Position numbers and translations under genes: made by a program. From Iodobacter fluviatilis (GTDB lineage Bacteria > Pseudomonadota > Gammaproteobacteria > Burkholderiales > Chitinibacteraceae): 64,000 nt of DNA. Below, one piece after another: positions 46,409 through 54,276 of this stretch. The notes beneath the pieces were generated by a model. The model saw only the letters and a program-made list of their open reading frames with translations. It did not search any database and was not told the origin of the DNA. How positions within the stretch are numbered: position 1 is the first letter of the stretch; every line of letters begins with the position of its first letter. The stretch lies in NCBI RefSeq assembly GCF_900451195.1, contig NZ_UGHR01000003.1:1-64000 (forward strand), given 5' to 3'.

Positions 46409-47078
46409 AGAAAATCCTCCGTCTACTCCCATCTTAGCGCAACGTCGCCGATATGCGCTCGTCTGTTTAGCAACCCTCATCCTAATTACTTTTTGCATGG
46501 GCCTGTGGCAGCTCAGCCGTGCAAATAATAAGCAATTGTTAATTGAACAACAGGCAAAACAAGAAGCACTTCCCCCTCTGCCATGGGCCGGAGGCACTCC
46601 CCCCTTATTTCGCCCGCTCAGACTAAGCGGCCAATGGCTGCCACAGGCCCAAATTCTGCTCGATCACCGGATTGAAGCCGGGCAGATCGGCTATCACGTC
46701 ATCACCCCTTTTCAGCTGAGTAATCACAGCATTGTGCTTGTCAACCGTGGCTGGTGGCCCGATACCCAACCGCCCAAGCCAAGCGATAACACCATCGTCA
46801 GCGCTCAGCCTTGGCCGCGTTATATCGAGCTGGCCCCAACCCTGCCTGCAGATCACATTTTTCAGAATATCAATCCGGAGCGCTTTGCAGCATGGAGCAA
46901 GCTGCCCCAGCCTGTTGCCTATGCGCTGATGCAAGAAAGTAAAAAGGGTTTGATTGTGCAACACAGCCAGCCCGCTATCCCACCAGAAAGGCATCTTGCC
47001 TATACCGCCACATGGTGGGGAATGTGCTTAGCGGGCATTTTTCTTTGGAGACGCTTTAAAAGGGAGACAGAACTATGA
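46389..47078 (+). CDS. SURF1-family cytochrome oxidase biogenesis protein
   Basis: 229 aa. SURF1 proteins assist heme a insertion into subunit I. One helix at each end (about residues 22-40 and 203-220) encloses the periplasmic domain. Family segments include MGLWQLSRANNK, VLVNRGWWP and HLAYTATWWGMCLAGIFLW. The start is at ATG 46389 (or 46392), with AGGAGCAGG upstream, inside the 5' end of the divergent DUF2909 gene. It overlaps the next gene by an ATGA. Confidence 0.88.
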   Translation: MMATIFIENPPSTPILAQRRRYALVCLATLILITFCMGLWQLSRANNKQLLIEQQAKQEALPPLPWAGGTPPLFRPLRLSGQWLPQAQILLDHRIEAGQIGYHVITPFQLSNHSIVLVNRGWWPDTQPPKPSDNTIVSAQPWPRYIELAPTLPADHIFQNINPERFAAWSKLPQPVAYALMQESKKGLIVQHSQPAIPPERHLAYTATWWGMCLAGIFLWRRFKRETEL

Positions 47079-47530
47079 AAGGACGCACCGTGCTCATCGC
47101 TTGCTTTATGTTATCCCTGCTGCCTGTATTAGCTGCACAAGCCGTTTGGCAGTGGTGGAGACCCGTTGGCGGCAATAGCTTTGGCGAGCTGCTCGCCACC
47201 CCCATCGCAGCACCTGGCCCATGGCGATTAGCCGCTGCCGATGCCGCGTGCAGCGAGGTGCACAGCAAGCTGCTCTTTGCTGCCGGACAACTGCGGCTGG
47301 CCCAGGGCGAAGCCAGCCAGCGGATTGTGCGCGCCAGCTTTTGCCCCTCTGATAACGCCGACATCGCCTACCTACCCAGCCACGCCCCCGATAGCGGCCT
47401 CTACCTGATCGACCCCCACGGCAACGCCGTACTGCGTTACTCCAAGGAGCAACTCTCTAACGACGACGGCAGACGCAAGGCACTGAAAGAAATTGGGCAG
47501 GTTTTGAAAAATAATAAGGCACTAGGGTGA
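47075..47530 (+). CDS. Membrane-anchored oxidase-cluster protein, function unknown
   Basis: 151 aa. An N-terminal membrane anchor (LIACFMLSLLPVLAAQAVWQ) is followed by a soluble domain. Its end (GLYLIDPHGNAVLRYSKEQL, then a helix) looks like the last strands of a thioredoxin fold as in Sco proteins. The CxxxC copper site of Sco is absent; only C66 and C92 are present. It starts within the surf1 stop, so it belongs to the oxidase assembly operon. A degenerate Sco-like helper is possible but unproven. Confidence 0.6.
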   Translation: MKGRTVLIACFMLSLLPVLAAQAVWQWWRPVGGNSFGELLATPIAAPGPWRLAAADAACSEVHSKLLFAAGQLRLAQGEASQRIVRASFCPSDNADIAYLPSHAPDSGLYLIDPHGNAVLRYSKEQLSNDDGRRKALKEIGQVLKNNKALG

Positions 47531-47580
47531 CCATTATTCATTAGCAAGCAACGAGAAAGGTAATTGACCACTCTCTTGGC

Positions 47581-47820
47581 ATGGGGCTCAAGAATCCCCT
47601 TGAAACACGCCGAATCGAGGAACAAGCGGGGCGGGGTTTCGGCGAGGATGTTTGAGCGAGCGAAGCGAGTGAGTCCCGCAGCCGCCGACTCGATTGTCCG
47701 CAGTGAGGGGATTTCGTGTTTCGTGGGGTCGCCTTCTTTGGCTTCGTTTCTTGGCGAAGCAAGAAAGGAAGGCCCCTGCGGGGGCTACCCGCACCTAAAC
47801 ACTGTGCCGAAGGCACTAAA
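47581..47820 (-). repeat. Dispersed three-hairpin element, copy F
   Basis: Reverse orientation, between the unknown oxidase gene and ctaA, antisense to both. The second hairpin on the minus strand is GCGGG-TAGCC-CCCGC. The spurious frames on both strands here are repeat-derived. Confidence 0.9.
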
Positions 47821-47850
47821 AAGGTCTTTTTGATTTTGGTTTACAAGGAT

Positions 47851-47915
47851 GTGGTCAAACCCGCCGTGCTTTGCCAATAAATATTACGAAAACGGTGGGT
47901 TTCACCCGCCCTACA
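47851..47915. repeat. REP-like pair upstream of ctaA
   Basis: TCAAACCCGCCGTGC (near 47855) and AACGGTGGGTTTCACCCGCC followed by CTACA (47891-47915). The latter can form a GGTGGGT-TTC-ACCCGCC hairpin. It ends 13 nt before the ctaA start. Confidence 0.6.
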
Positions 47916-47928
47916 CAGGAGGCTCTCA

Positions 47929-48966
47929 ATGAAACCACTGCTCTGCCTTACCTTAATCTGGACTTTCTGTCTGGTGATGCTCGGTGCTTATGTGCGGCTT
48001 TCTGATGCGGGCTTAGGTTGCCCGGATTGGCCAGGTTGCTACGGGCAGCTGGTTGCACCGGATGAAGCGCATGAAATTGCCCAAGCCAGTGCAGACTTTG
48101 GCAGAGATATGCGCGGCGAAATAGAGCCTGCCAAGGGCTGGAAAGAAATGATCCACCGCTATTTTGCGGGCGGACTGGGGCTGCTGGTCTTAGCTGCGTG
48201 CTGCTTGCTTTGGAAAAAATACCCAAACCTTAGCCGTATCAGTATTTTGCTGCCCCTAGCAGTGATTGTTTTCCAAGCCCTGCTAGGAATGTGGACCGTC
48301 ACCATGAAGCTGATGCCCATCGTGGTCACCGCGCATTTGCTAGGCGGAATGACGCTGCTGGCACTGCTAACTTGGCTTAGCTCCCAAGCACTTTTAAAGT
48401 CGCAACTCCCCAGCCAACTGCGTCCTATCTTAATCATCAGCCTAATCGCCATCGTGCTGCAAATTGTCCTAGGTGGCTGGGTATCGACCAATTATGCGGC
48501 GCTAGCCTGCAATGGTTTTCCTGCATGCCAAGGCAGCTTTGCCGCGCCTGCTGGTTTAAGCGAAGCCATGCAGCCAATACGCCAGCTGGGGCAGGCGGCC
48601 ACTGGTGAGTCGCTGACGATTCATCACTTAGCAGCCATTCACTGGCTGCACCGGCTGGGTGCTTTACTACTGCTTATCTGCATCAGCGCGCTGATCTGGC
48701 AGCTGCGTAAGGCCAGCCCAAGCTGGGCGGGGCTGATTGCTGCGGCGCTGCTGCTACAAATCTCGCTGGGCATCAGCAATGTTTGGTTTGATTTACCACT
48801 GCCGCTGGCTGTAGCACATAACGGTGGTGCAGCGATTTTGCTGATGCTGGTGGTGGCGGCATTAGCACAGGTTTTACCGGCTCAGAATATTGCCCAAGCG
48901 CCCTCTCCCCTAAGCCTCTCCCCAAATGGGAGAGGGGGAAAAATAGCACCTTCGTCGCAGTTTTAA
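47929..48966 (+). CDS. ctaA: Heme A synthase (CtaA/COX15)
   Basis: 345 aa, eight membrane helices. It oxidises heme O to heme A for the aa3 oxidase. Motifs are GAYVRLSDAGLGCPDWPGCY, an MIHRYFAGGLG heme-ligand segment, TAHLLGG, IHWLHRLGA and VAHNGGAA, whose histidines are the heme ligands. The last 22 residues (from PSPLSLSPNGRGG on) are encoded by a CTCTCCCC...GGGAGAGG repeat, so the natural end was probably near residue 322. Confidence 0.95.
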   Translation: MKPLLCLTLIWTFCLVMLGAYVRLSDAGLGCPDWPGCYGQLVAPDEAHEIAQASADFGRDMRGEIEPAKGWKEMIHRYFAGGLGLLVLAACCLLWKKYPNLSRISILLPLAVIVFQALLGMWTVTMKLMPIVVTAHLLGGMTLLALLTWLSSQALLKSQLPSQLRPILIISLIAIVLQIVLGGWVSTNYAALACNGFPACQGSFAAPAGLSEAMQPIRQLGQAATGESLTIHHLAAIHWLHRLGALLLLICISALIWQLRKASPSWAGLIAAALLLQISLGISNVWFDLPLPLAVAHNGGAAILLMLVVAALAQVLPAQNIAQAPSPLSLSPNGRGGKIAPSSQF

Positions 48967-48983
48967 TTTACTGGAGCCTGACC

Positions 48984-49895
48984 ATGCGTACTCTCGCCCT
49001 TACCCGCTCCCATGCCCAGCTGGCTGAGCTGCTGAAACTTGGCAAACCGCGCGTCATTGCCCTGATTGTATTCTGTGCCGTGGTTGGCATGCTGCTGGCC
49101 ACTCGGCAGCTGCCATCTATCGCCCTGCTTTTGGCCGCTACAACAGGTATTGGTTTGGTTGCCAGCGGAGCGGCCGCTTTTAACTGCCTGATCGAAGTAG
49201 AGCGCGATGGCAATATGCGCCGCACCCAGCAGCGCCCGCTGGTTAAAGGCTCGGTCAGGCACAGCGATGCCCTGCTCTATGCTCTGATTACCACCGCAGT
49301 TGGGCTGTGGCTGCTGGCCGCTTTTGTCAATATGCTGACGATGTGGCTAACACTGGCAACCTTCTTTGGCTATGCAGTGATTTACACCCGCTTACTGAAA
49401 GCCGCAACGCCACAAAATATTGTGATTGGCGGTGCATCCGGCGCCATGCCGCCGATCTTGGGCTGGGCTGCCGTCACCGGCAGCGTACCGCCCGAAGCGA
49501 TGATATTATTTTTAATTATCTACACCTGGACGCCGCCGCATTTCTGGGCTCTGGCGCTATACCGCCGCGATGAATACGCAAAAGCGGGCCTGCCCATGTT
49601 GCCCATTACCCATGGACTAGCCTTTACCCGCTTATCTATCCTGCTCTACGCCGCCATCCTCGCCGCAGTCACCGCCCTGCCGGTGGCATTAGGCATGAGC
49701 AGCTGGCTATATGGCGTCGCTGTGGCCGTGCTGAACGCGGGCTTTTTATCGCGGGCATTTAAACTATGGCAGCAAGAGGATGAAGCAGAAGGGGATGTGA
49801 TTGCGCGGGAGTTATTTAAATATTCGATTAAATATCTGGCGTATTTATTTGCAGCTTTACTGCTGGATCATTGGTTGATGGTGTTAGTGACGTAA
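48984..49895 (+). CDS. ctaB: Heme O synthase (protoheme IX farnesyltransferase)
   Basis: 303 aa UbiA-family membrane prenyltransferase that farnesylates heme B. The first Asp-rich motif region reads NCLIEVERDGNMRRTQQRPL, in which the first two Asp of the usual DxDxD-like run are Glu. The conserved YTWTPPHFWALALYRRDEYA segment with the second motif is intact. It follows ctaA by 17 nt and completes heme A formation. Confidence 0.95.
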   Translation: MRTLALTRSHAQLAELLKLGKPRVIALIVFCAVVGMLLATRQLPSIALLLAATTGIGLVASGAAAFNCLIEVERDGNMRRTQQRPLVKGSVRHSDALLYALITTAVGLWLLAAFVNMLTMWLTLATFFGYAVIYTRLLKAATPQNIVIGGASGAMPPILGWAAVTGSVPPEAMILFLIIYTWTPPHFWALALYRRDEYAKAGLPMLPITHGLAFTRLSILLYAAILAAVTALPVALGMSSWLYGVAVAVLNAGFLSRAFKLWQQEDEAEGDVIARELFKYSIKYLAYLFAALLLDHWLMVLVT

Positions 49896-49903
49896 AACGC
49901 CCT

Positions 49904-49933
49904 CTACCCCTCTCCGAAAAAGGAGAGGGGTAG
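49904..49933. terminator. Hairpin between convergent ctaB and uppP
   Basis: CTACCCCTCTCC-GAAAAA-GGAGAGGGGTAG, a perfect 12-bp stem. No long T-run follows on either strand, but the position between two convergent stops fits a bidirectional transcription end. The sequence belongs to the same CCCTCTCC family as the repeat at the ctaA 3' end. Confidence 0.6.
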
Positions 49934-49942
49934 ACAAGAAAA

Positions 49943-50773
49943 TTACACCGTCCAGCTCACCATACCGCTATAGGCAGTGGCCAATACAATCAAACCAAAG
50001 GCAATTCGGTAATAGGCAAAGCCTACGAAAGTATGAGTAGAAACAAATTTAATCAGCGCACGAATAGCGATAAAAGCAAAGATAAACGAGGCAATAAAAC
50101 CCACAGCAAATACGCCGCTATCACCGATATCTAATTCATGGCGGTGTTTAAGCAGGCTGTAAATTGAAGCCGCGCCCAGCGTTGGAATCCCCAGGAAAAA
50201 TGAAAACTCCGTTGCCGCCTTGCGGGAAATACCAAGAAACATGCCGCCAATAATCGTAGCTCCTGAGCGACTGGTGCCTGGGATCAGGGCAAGACACTGG
50301 CAAAGACCCACTTTAAGCGCATCTTTCAGGCTTAAATCATCAACGGTTTCAATCAACGCTACTTTATTCACTTGGCGTTTTTCTGCCCAAAGAATAATTA
50401 AACCACCCACAATAAACGCCATGGCCACGGGTACGGGTTGGAATAAATGCGCTTTAATCACCTTGCTGAATAGCAGGCCTAAAATAGCCGCAGGAATAAA
50501 CGCAATCACCACCGCCAGCAATAAATTACGCTCGCCGCCTGGCTTAACCGCCCCGGTTAAGGTGCTCACCAGCTTGGCCCGGTATTCCCACACAACTGCC
50601 AGCATAGCGCCTAGCTGAATAAATATTTCATAAACGTCGCGCTTTTCCTTGCTCATAAAATTGAGCAAATCACCTGTTAAAATCAAATGACCCGTGCTGG
50701 AAATTGGCAAAAACTCAGTAATACCCTCAACCATGCCCATAATGAGCGACTTAAACAGCAATACGATATCCAT
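49943..50773 (-). CDS. uppP: Undecaprenyl-diphosphatase UppP (BacA)
   Basis: 276 aa. It recycles the undecaprenyl carrier lipid for cell wall synthesis. Catalytic segments are GMVEGITEFLPISSTGHLIL (E-rich loop and SSTGH) and LIPGTSRSGATIIGGMFLGI (SxSGxT-like phosphate-binding loop). About eight membrane helices. ATG 50773 gives the usual family start. Monocistronic. Confidence 0.97.
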   Translation of the reverse strand: MDIVLLFKSLIMGMVEGITEFLPISSTGHLILTGDLLNFMSKEKRDVYEIFIQLGAMLAVVWEYRAKLVSTLTGAVKPGGERNLLLAVVIAFIPAAILGLLFSKVIKAHLFQPVPVAMAFIVGGLIILWAEKRQVNKVALIETVDDLSLKDALKVGLCQCLALIPGTSRSGATIIGGMFLGISRKAATEFSFFLGIPTLGAASIYSLLKHRHELDIGDSGVFAVGFIASFIFAFIAIRALIKFVSTHTFVGFAYYRIAFGLIVLATAYSGMVSWTV

Positions 50774-50887
50774 TGATAATCTGCCAATAGCCTGAAAAGA
50801 GAAGCGCATTATATCTGGGCAATCTTATCAACTGATTAAGATCTGCTATTTATTGAAGGATTTACATTAGAGCTTGTGGCTTATTTT

Positions 50888-51082
50888 TTGTAGGGTGGGT
50901 AAAACCAATCCAATCAACTTAAGCACAACCCACCAGAAATGATGCTCTTGTAGCTTGGGTTAGCGGGTTTGTTCGTCGATTTTAGGTGGACAAAACCACG
51001 TAACCCAACATGCAGGCGTAAACGAATGTTGGGTTACGCGATAAAGCGGCTAACCCAACCTACGAATTCACCTTAAGTTGAT
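50888..51082. repeat. Composite REP-like repeat cluster
   Basis: Contains TTGTAGGGTGGGT and CCCACC halves, then TAGCTTGGGTTAGCGGG, AATGTTGGGTTACGCG and CTAACCCAACCTACG units that can pair with each other. Perfect 11-bp inverted arms ATCAACTTAAG (50913-50923) and CTTAAGTTGAT (51072-51082) bracket most of it. It fills the uppP-ubiT gap (50774-51170). A weak CACAGAG-type fragment follows near 51118. No gene seen. Confidence 0.65.
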
Positions 51083-51170
51083 AAGACTGAGGTAAAAAAA
51101 GCTAAACCAAATTAGATTTTCTCTGTGCTCTATGTGTGCCCGGTATCTACAGACCTTTTAAAACACAAAA

Positions 51171-51596
51171 TCAAACCGGTAAATGCGCACGTAATCTGCT
51201 CGGCAGCCAAGCCAGAAGCGGCTCAAAATCAGTCGCATCCATCAGATTTTTAAGCGTAAGCCCCAGCTCGGTATCGCCCTCAATGCTTAAGCGGCGCTGA
51301 AAAAACAACGTGTCAGGGTCTTCCAGACGGCGGGCCAGCACCAAATAATCTGCAAGGCTGGCGCTAAAGGTGACATCTGCCGCGCCGGTCCCACGCTTAA
51401 ACCGGCCATCCTGAAAAGAAAGCGTCAGGCCACGACCAATATCCAGCACTTCTAGGCGGATATTTCGCCCGGCCAGCCATGCAAAGTCTTCCTCTGGCCA
51501 TAGTTTATTTTTAACCAGATTTAAACTGCTGGCTAAGGCGATAGCCACTGGGGCTTCGGGTAGTTTAAATAAAACTAATTGCTGCAAACGTTTCAT
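51171..51596 (-). CDS. ubiT: SCP2-domain ubiquinone accessory protein UbiT
   Basis: 141 aa SCP2 sterol-carrier-like domain ([19 protein letters not shown], then [15 protein letters not shown]). UbiT binds ubiquinone precursors during oxygen-independent synthesis. It overlaps ubiV by an ATGA at 51596. The order ubiU-ubiV-ubiT with UbiT last supports the call. Confidence 0.9.
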   Translation of the reverse strand: MKRLQQLVLFKLPEAPVAIALASSLNLVKNKLWPEEDFAWLAGRNIRLEVLDIGRGLTLSFQDGRFKRGTGAADVTFSASLADYLVLARRLEDPDTLFFQRRLSIEGDTELGLTLKNLMDATDFEPLLAWLPSRLRAHLPV

Positions 51597-52468
51597 ACAC
51601 ATTCCTTTATGCCCGCTTCGCCATGCCAATAACCATTCACAAGCCCCTGTGGATAAGCTGTTGAAAAGTCGTGGACAGCCTCGGGATAAGTACATTTTTC
51701 AGCATAGGCCGCGACCAGCACAGCTGTGCCGGTGGACTGCGGGCTAATGCGCAGATAATCAATGCCCATCTGTGCCATTTTTGGCAATTCGTTATAGAGC
51801 GACTGGCAGGCGGAAGACTGAGTCTGAATGCCGTTCAAGCGTAAAAACCCCTGGCCTTCACGGGTAGAAACTAACTGCCCATCCGCATGATCCAAGCAGC
51901 GAAACTCACAGGCATCTTTGCTCAGGCCGTAATAACGCGCAGTAAAGCAGCGGGCCGAAAAAGCCAGCGGCAAATGGCCGTGCACAAAGACTTCCGTCTC
52001 AATGGCACTGGTTTTCTCGGCCAGAATGGCGGCGATATCGGCCTGGCTGCTTTCTAAAGAAGGCAGCCAGCGCATTGCGCCCTGAGCCGCAAACCAATCC
52101 AATGCCGCACCGTTATAAATATTAAGATGCGGCCCGGCTACAAAACGCATTCCCAAATCCCGCGCCACTTTAACTGCGCCTAAATCATTAGCCTCGATAC
52201 AGCCCCCCGCCTCGGCCAGCCTTTTTAAGCTGGAAAGATCACTGGCAGATTCCAGCAGCGCCTGCGATGAAATCACCACCTCTTTACCCGCAGCACGCAG
52301 CTGCTCCGCCACTTCCAGCCAATCCGCACTACGCAACTCGTGGCGGCGCGAGCAAACCACCTCGCCCAGATAAATCACATCCACCGGCCAAGTTGCTGCC
52401 CCGGCATAAAAATCCAGCACCTGCTGCTTAGGCCAGTAATAAAGAATGGGGCCAAGAGAGAGTTTCAT
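51593..52468 (-). CDS. ubiV: Oxygen-independent ubiquinone hydroxylase subunit UbiV
   Basis: 291 aa U32-family protein. With UbiU it hydroxylates ubiquinone precursors without oxygen. Four cysteines placed as in known UbiV iron-sulfur ligands are present: C39 in EVVCSRRHE and C174, C187, C191 in [20 protein letters not shown]. It is separated from ubiU by 373 bp containing a dispersed repeat, and translationally coupled to ubiT. Confidence 0.93.
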   Translation of the reverse strand: MKLSLGPILYYWPKQQVLDFYAGAATWPVDVIYLGEVVCSRRHELRSADWLEVAEQLRAAGKEVVISSQALLESASDLSSLKRLAEAGGCIEANDLGAVKVARDLGMRFVAGPHLNIYNGAALDWFAAQGAMRWLPSLESSQADIAAILAEKTSAIETEVFVHGHLPLAFSARCFTARYYGLSKDACEFRCLDHADGQLVSTREGQGFLRLNGIQTQSSACQSLYNELPKMAQMGIDYLRISPQSTGTAVLVAAYAEKCTYPEAVHDFSTAYPQGLVNGYWHGEAGIKECV

Positions 52469-52571
52469 TGTTATTCCTGTATAAAGCGTCGGGGCTCACC
52501 CCATATGCGCTAACTGCCTTGATTTTAAAATTCAAATGAAGCAAAAACTAAGCTATGGCTACGTTATCTGC

Positions 52572-52806
52572 ATAGGGCTTTTACCTCCCCTGAAAACGCG
52601 CCGAGCGAGGAACAAGCGGGGCGGGGTTTCGGCGAGGATGTTTGAGTGAGCCTGCGAGCGAGTCCCGCAGCCGCCGACTCGATTGTCCGCAGCGAAGGGG
52701 TTTCGCGTTTGTGGGGTCGCCTTCTTTGCTTACTTTCTTGGCGAAGCAAGAAAGTGAGTCCCACGCGGGGGACTCCCGCACCCAAATACCGTGCCGAAGG
52801 CACTTA
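52572..52806 (-). repeat. Dispersed three-hairpin element, copy G
   Basis: Reverse orientation, in the same sense as the flanking ubiU and ubiV genes, which are normally adjacent. The second hairpin on the minus strand is GCGGG-AGTCC-CCCGC. The remaining parts of the 52469-52841 gap show nothing recognisable. Confidence 0.9.
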
Positions 52807-52841
52807 AAAACGTATCAAAACCCCATGGGCAAAACCTATCC

Positions 52842-53840
52842 TCATCGCCACGGCCTGCTATAAGCCCCCAGCGTTTGCTGATGCCCCTCAGACACTTTAT
52901 CCAGCGTGGCTTGCCAAGCAGGCTTAACGGAGTAACGCGGGTCGGCACAGCTATCGATCGCCATACGTAAGGTTTTAGTCACCTCAGCCACATAAGAAGG
53001 GCTGCGCTGGCGGCCTTCTACCTTGATCGCGGCCACTCCGATACGCAACAGCTCTGGCAAAATGGATAAGGTATTCAGGCTGGTCGGCTCTTCCATGGCG
53101 TAATAAGTATCGCCATCGACTTCAAAACGGCCCTTGCATAGCGTGGGATAACCAGCAGGCTCGCCCGCATCAAAACGATCGATCAGTACGCCATTTAAAC
53201 GCGCATCCATACGCTCACCCTGTTTATCCCAACGTACAAACTGCGCAGGGGAACAAACGCCATGGGTATTGGGTGATTGGCCTGTTACATAGCTGGATAA
53301 AATGCAGCGGCCTTCAGCCATCACACAGAGGCTGCCAAAACCGAATACCTCGATTTCTACCTGGGTATTTTTAATTACGTACTCAACCTGAGGCAGAGTC
53401 AGCACACGCGGCAACACGGCCCGGCGCACGCCAAAACATTCGTGAGCTAAATTGATGGCTTCAAAATTAGTGGCCGACCCTTGCACCGATAAATGCAGAT
53501 GCAAATGGGGATGAGTTCGGTGGGCATAATCCAGCAGACCCAGATCGGCCAGAATCACCGCATCCGCCCCCAGATCAGCGGCTTTATCAACCGACGCACG
53601 CCAATCGGCAATTCGCCCCGGCTGAGCATAGGTATTAATCGCGATTAATATTTCACGGTTTTTAGCATGAGCGTAGCGCACGCCCTCGCTGAGCTGCGCA
53701 TCGCTAAAATTGAGGCCAGCAAAATTTCTGGCATTGGTGGCATTTTTAAAACCGAGGTAAACCGCATCAGCGCCCTGGTCAACGGCGGTTTTTAAGGCAG
53801 GCAGGCTGCCCGCTGGGCAAACAAGTTGGGGCAGGGCCAT
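52842..53840 (-). CDS. ubiU: Oxygen-independent ubiquinone hydroxylase subunit UbiU
   Basis: 332 aa U32-family protein that forms the UbiUV heterodimer. Cysteines C172, C179, C196 and C235 (LCVMAEGRC, HGVCSPAQ, TLCKGRF) match the spacing of the iron-sulfur ligands known in UbiU. The start is ATG 53840 with GGGGGTG upstream; GTG two codons earlier is an alternative. The upstream region has an FNR/ANR-type promoter, but a strong terminator lies between that promoter and the gene. Confidence 0.94.
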   Translation of the reverse strand: MALPQLVCPAGSLPALKTAVDQGADAVYLGFKNATNARNFAGLNFSDAQLSEGVRYAHAKNREILIAINTYAQPGRIADWRASVDKAADLGADAVILADLGLLDYAHRTHPHLHLHLSVQGSATNFEAINLAHECFGVRRAVLPRVLTLPQVEYVIKNTQVEIEVFGFGSLCVMAEGRCILSSYVTGQSPNTHGVCSPAQFVRWDKQGERMDARLNGVLIDRFDAGEPAGYPTLCKGRFEVDGDTYYAMEEPTSLNTLSILPELLRIGVAAIKVEGRQRSPSYVAEVTKTLRMAIDSCADPRYSVKPAWQATLDKVSEGHQQTLGAYSRPWR

Positions 53841-53932
53841 AAGCACCCCCGAAGTATAAACAGAGGCAGCTTACAGGCAGGTGACAACATGCTTTTTAAG
53901 CTAAATCAAACTAAGCTCGGAATAACGCGCAG

Positions 53933-53970
53933 AAAAAAGCGTGCGGCTGCAAAAATGCAGCTACGCACGC
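53933..53970 (-). terminator. Strong terminator upstream of ubiU
   Basis: On the minus strand GCGTGCG-TA-GCTGC-ATTTTT-GCAGC-CGCACGC is followed by six T. It lies about 95 nt before the ubiU start, so it ends a transcript that begins upstream of ubiU. Confidence 0.9.
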
Positions 53971-54027
53971 CCCAATCACCCACACACAGAGAGTCTTTTC
54001 ACAAAGCCCACACGCTTTGCGACGACT
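53933..54027 (-). ncRNA. Candidate FNR/ANR-induced small RNA
   Basis: About 95 nt from a predicted start near 54027 to the terminator at 53933-53970. The 5' part can fold as CAAAGC-GTGTGG-GCTTTG. A U/G-rich single-stranded middle (GACTCTCTGTGTGTGGGTGA) would be free to pair with targets. The last helix is the terminator. No reading frame of note. Architecture and control resemble the anaerobic sRNAs FnrS (enterobacteria) and AniS (Neisseria), but I cannot show sequence homology. Alternatively it is the attenuated leader of ubiU. Confidence 0.5.
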
Positions 54028-54032
54028 TTTTA

Positions 54033-54074
54033 ATCATAGTGCACTGCAATATATTTTGCCTTAATCGAGATCAA
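54033..54074 (-). promoter_or_regulatory. Class II FNR/ANR-dependent promoter
   Basis: On the minus strand TTGATCTCGATTAA (54074-54061) matches TTGAT-N4-ATCAA with one mismatch. TATGAT (54038-54033) follows so that the box centre lies about 41.5 nt from the predicted start, the exact class II FNR spacing. No -35 hexamer is needed in such promoters. Confidence 0.6.
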
Positions 54075-54276
54075 TTTTGCTGAAATAAGCAAAAAATTCT
54101 TAGAAAACAATGAAAAACACCGTTTACTGCGTTTTGTAGGCATTTGCTTCGCACTACGCACCAAGCATAGTGCCATAATTCCCAATTGGCAGACACTGGA
54201 CTAAGGTTCATGCTGCACGTTATTCCCGCTGGGACACAAACCCAGCAACGAAAACCAACAAACAAGGATGCTCAAA

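Noticed and set aside
47541..47833. Open frames in the dispersed elements (for example with TKPKKATPRNT-like text), present at each copy on both strands
   Set aside because: Frames recur only because the DNA repeat recurs; they lack ribosome-binding sites, differ in frame and length between copies and follow the hairpin arms.
49200..49230. Loss of the catalytic Asp motif in heme O synthase (Glu for Asp)
   Set aside because: From memory similar Glu/Gln-containing motifs are usual in betaproteobacterial CtaB, so this is probably not a defect.
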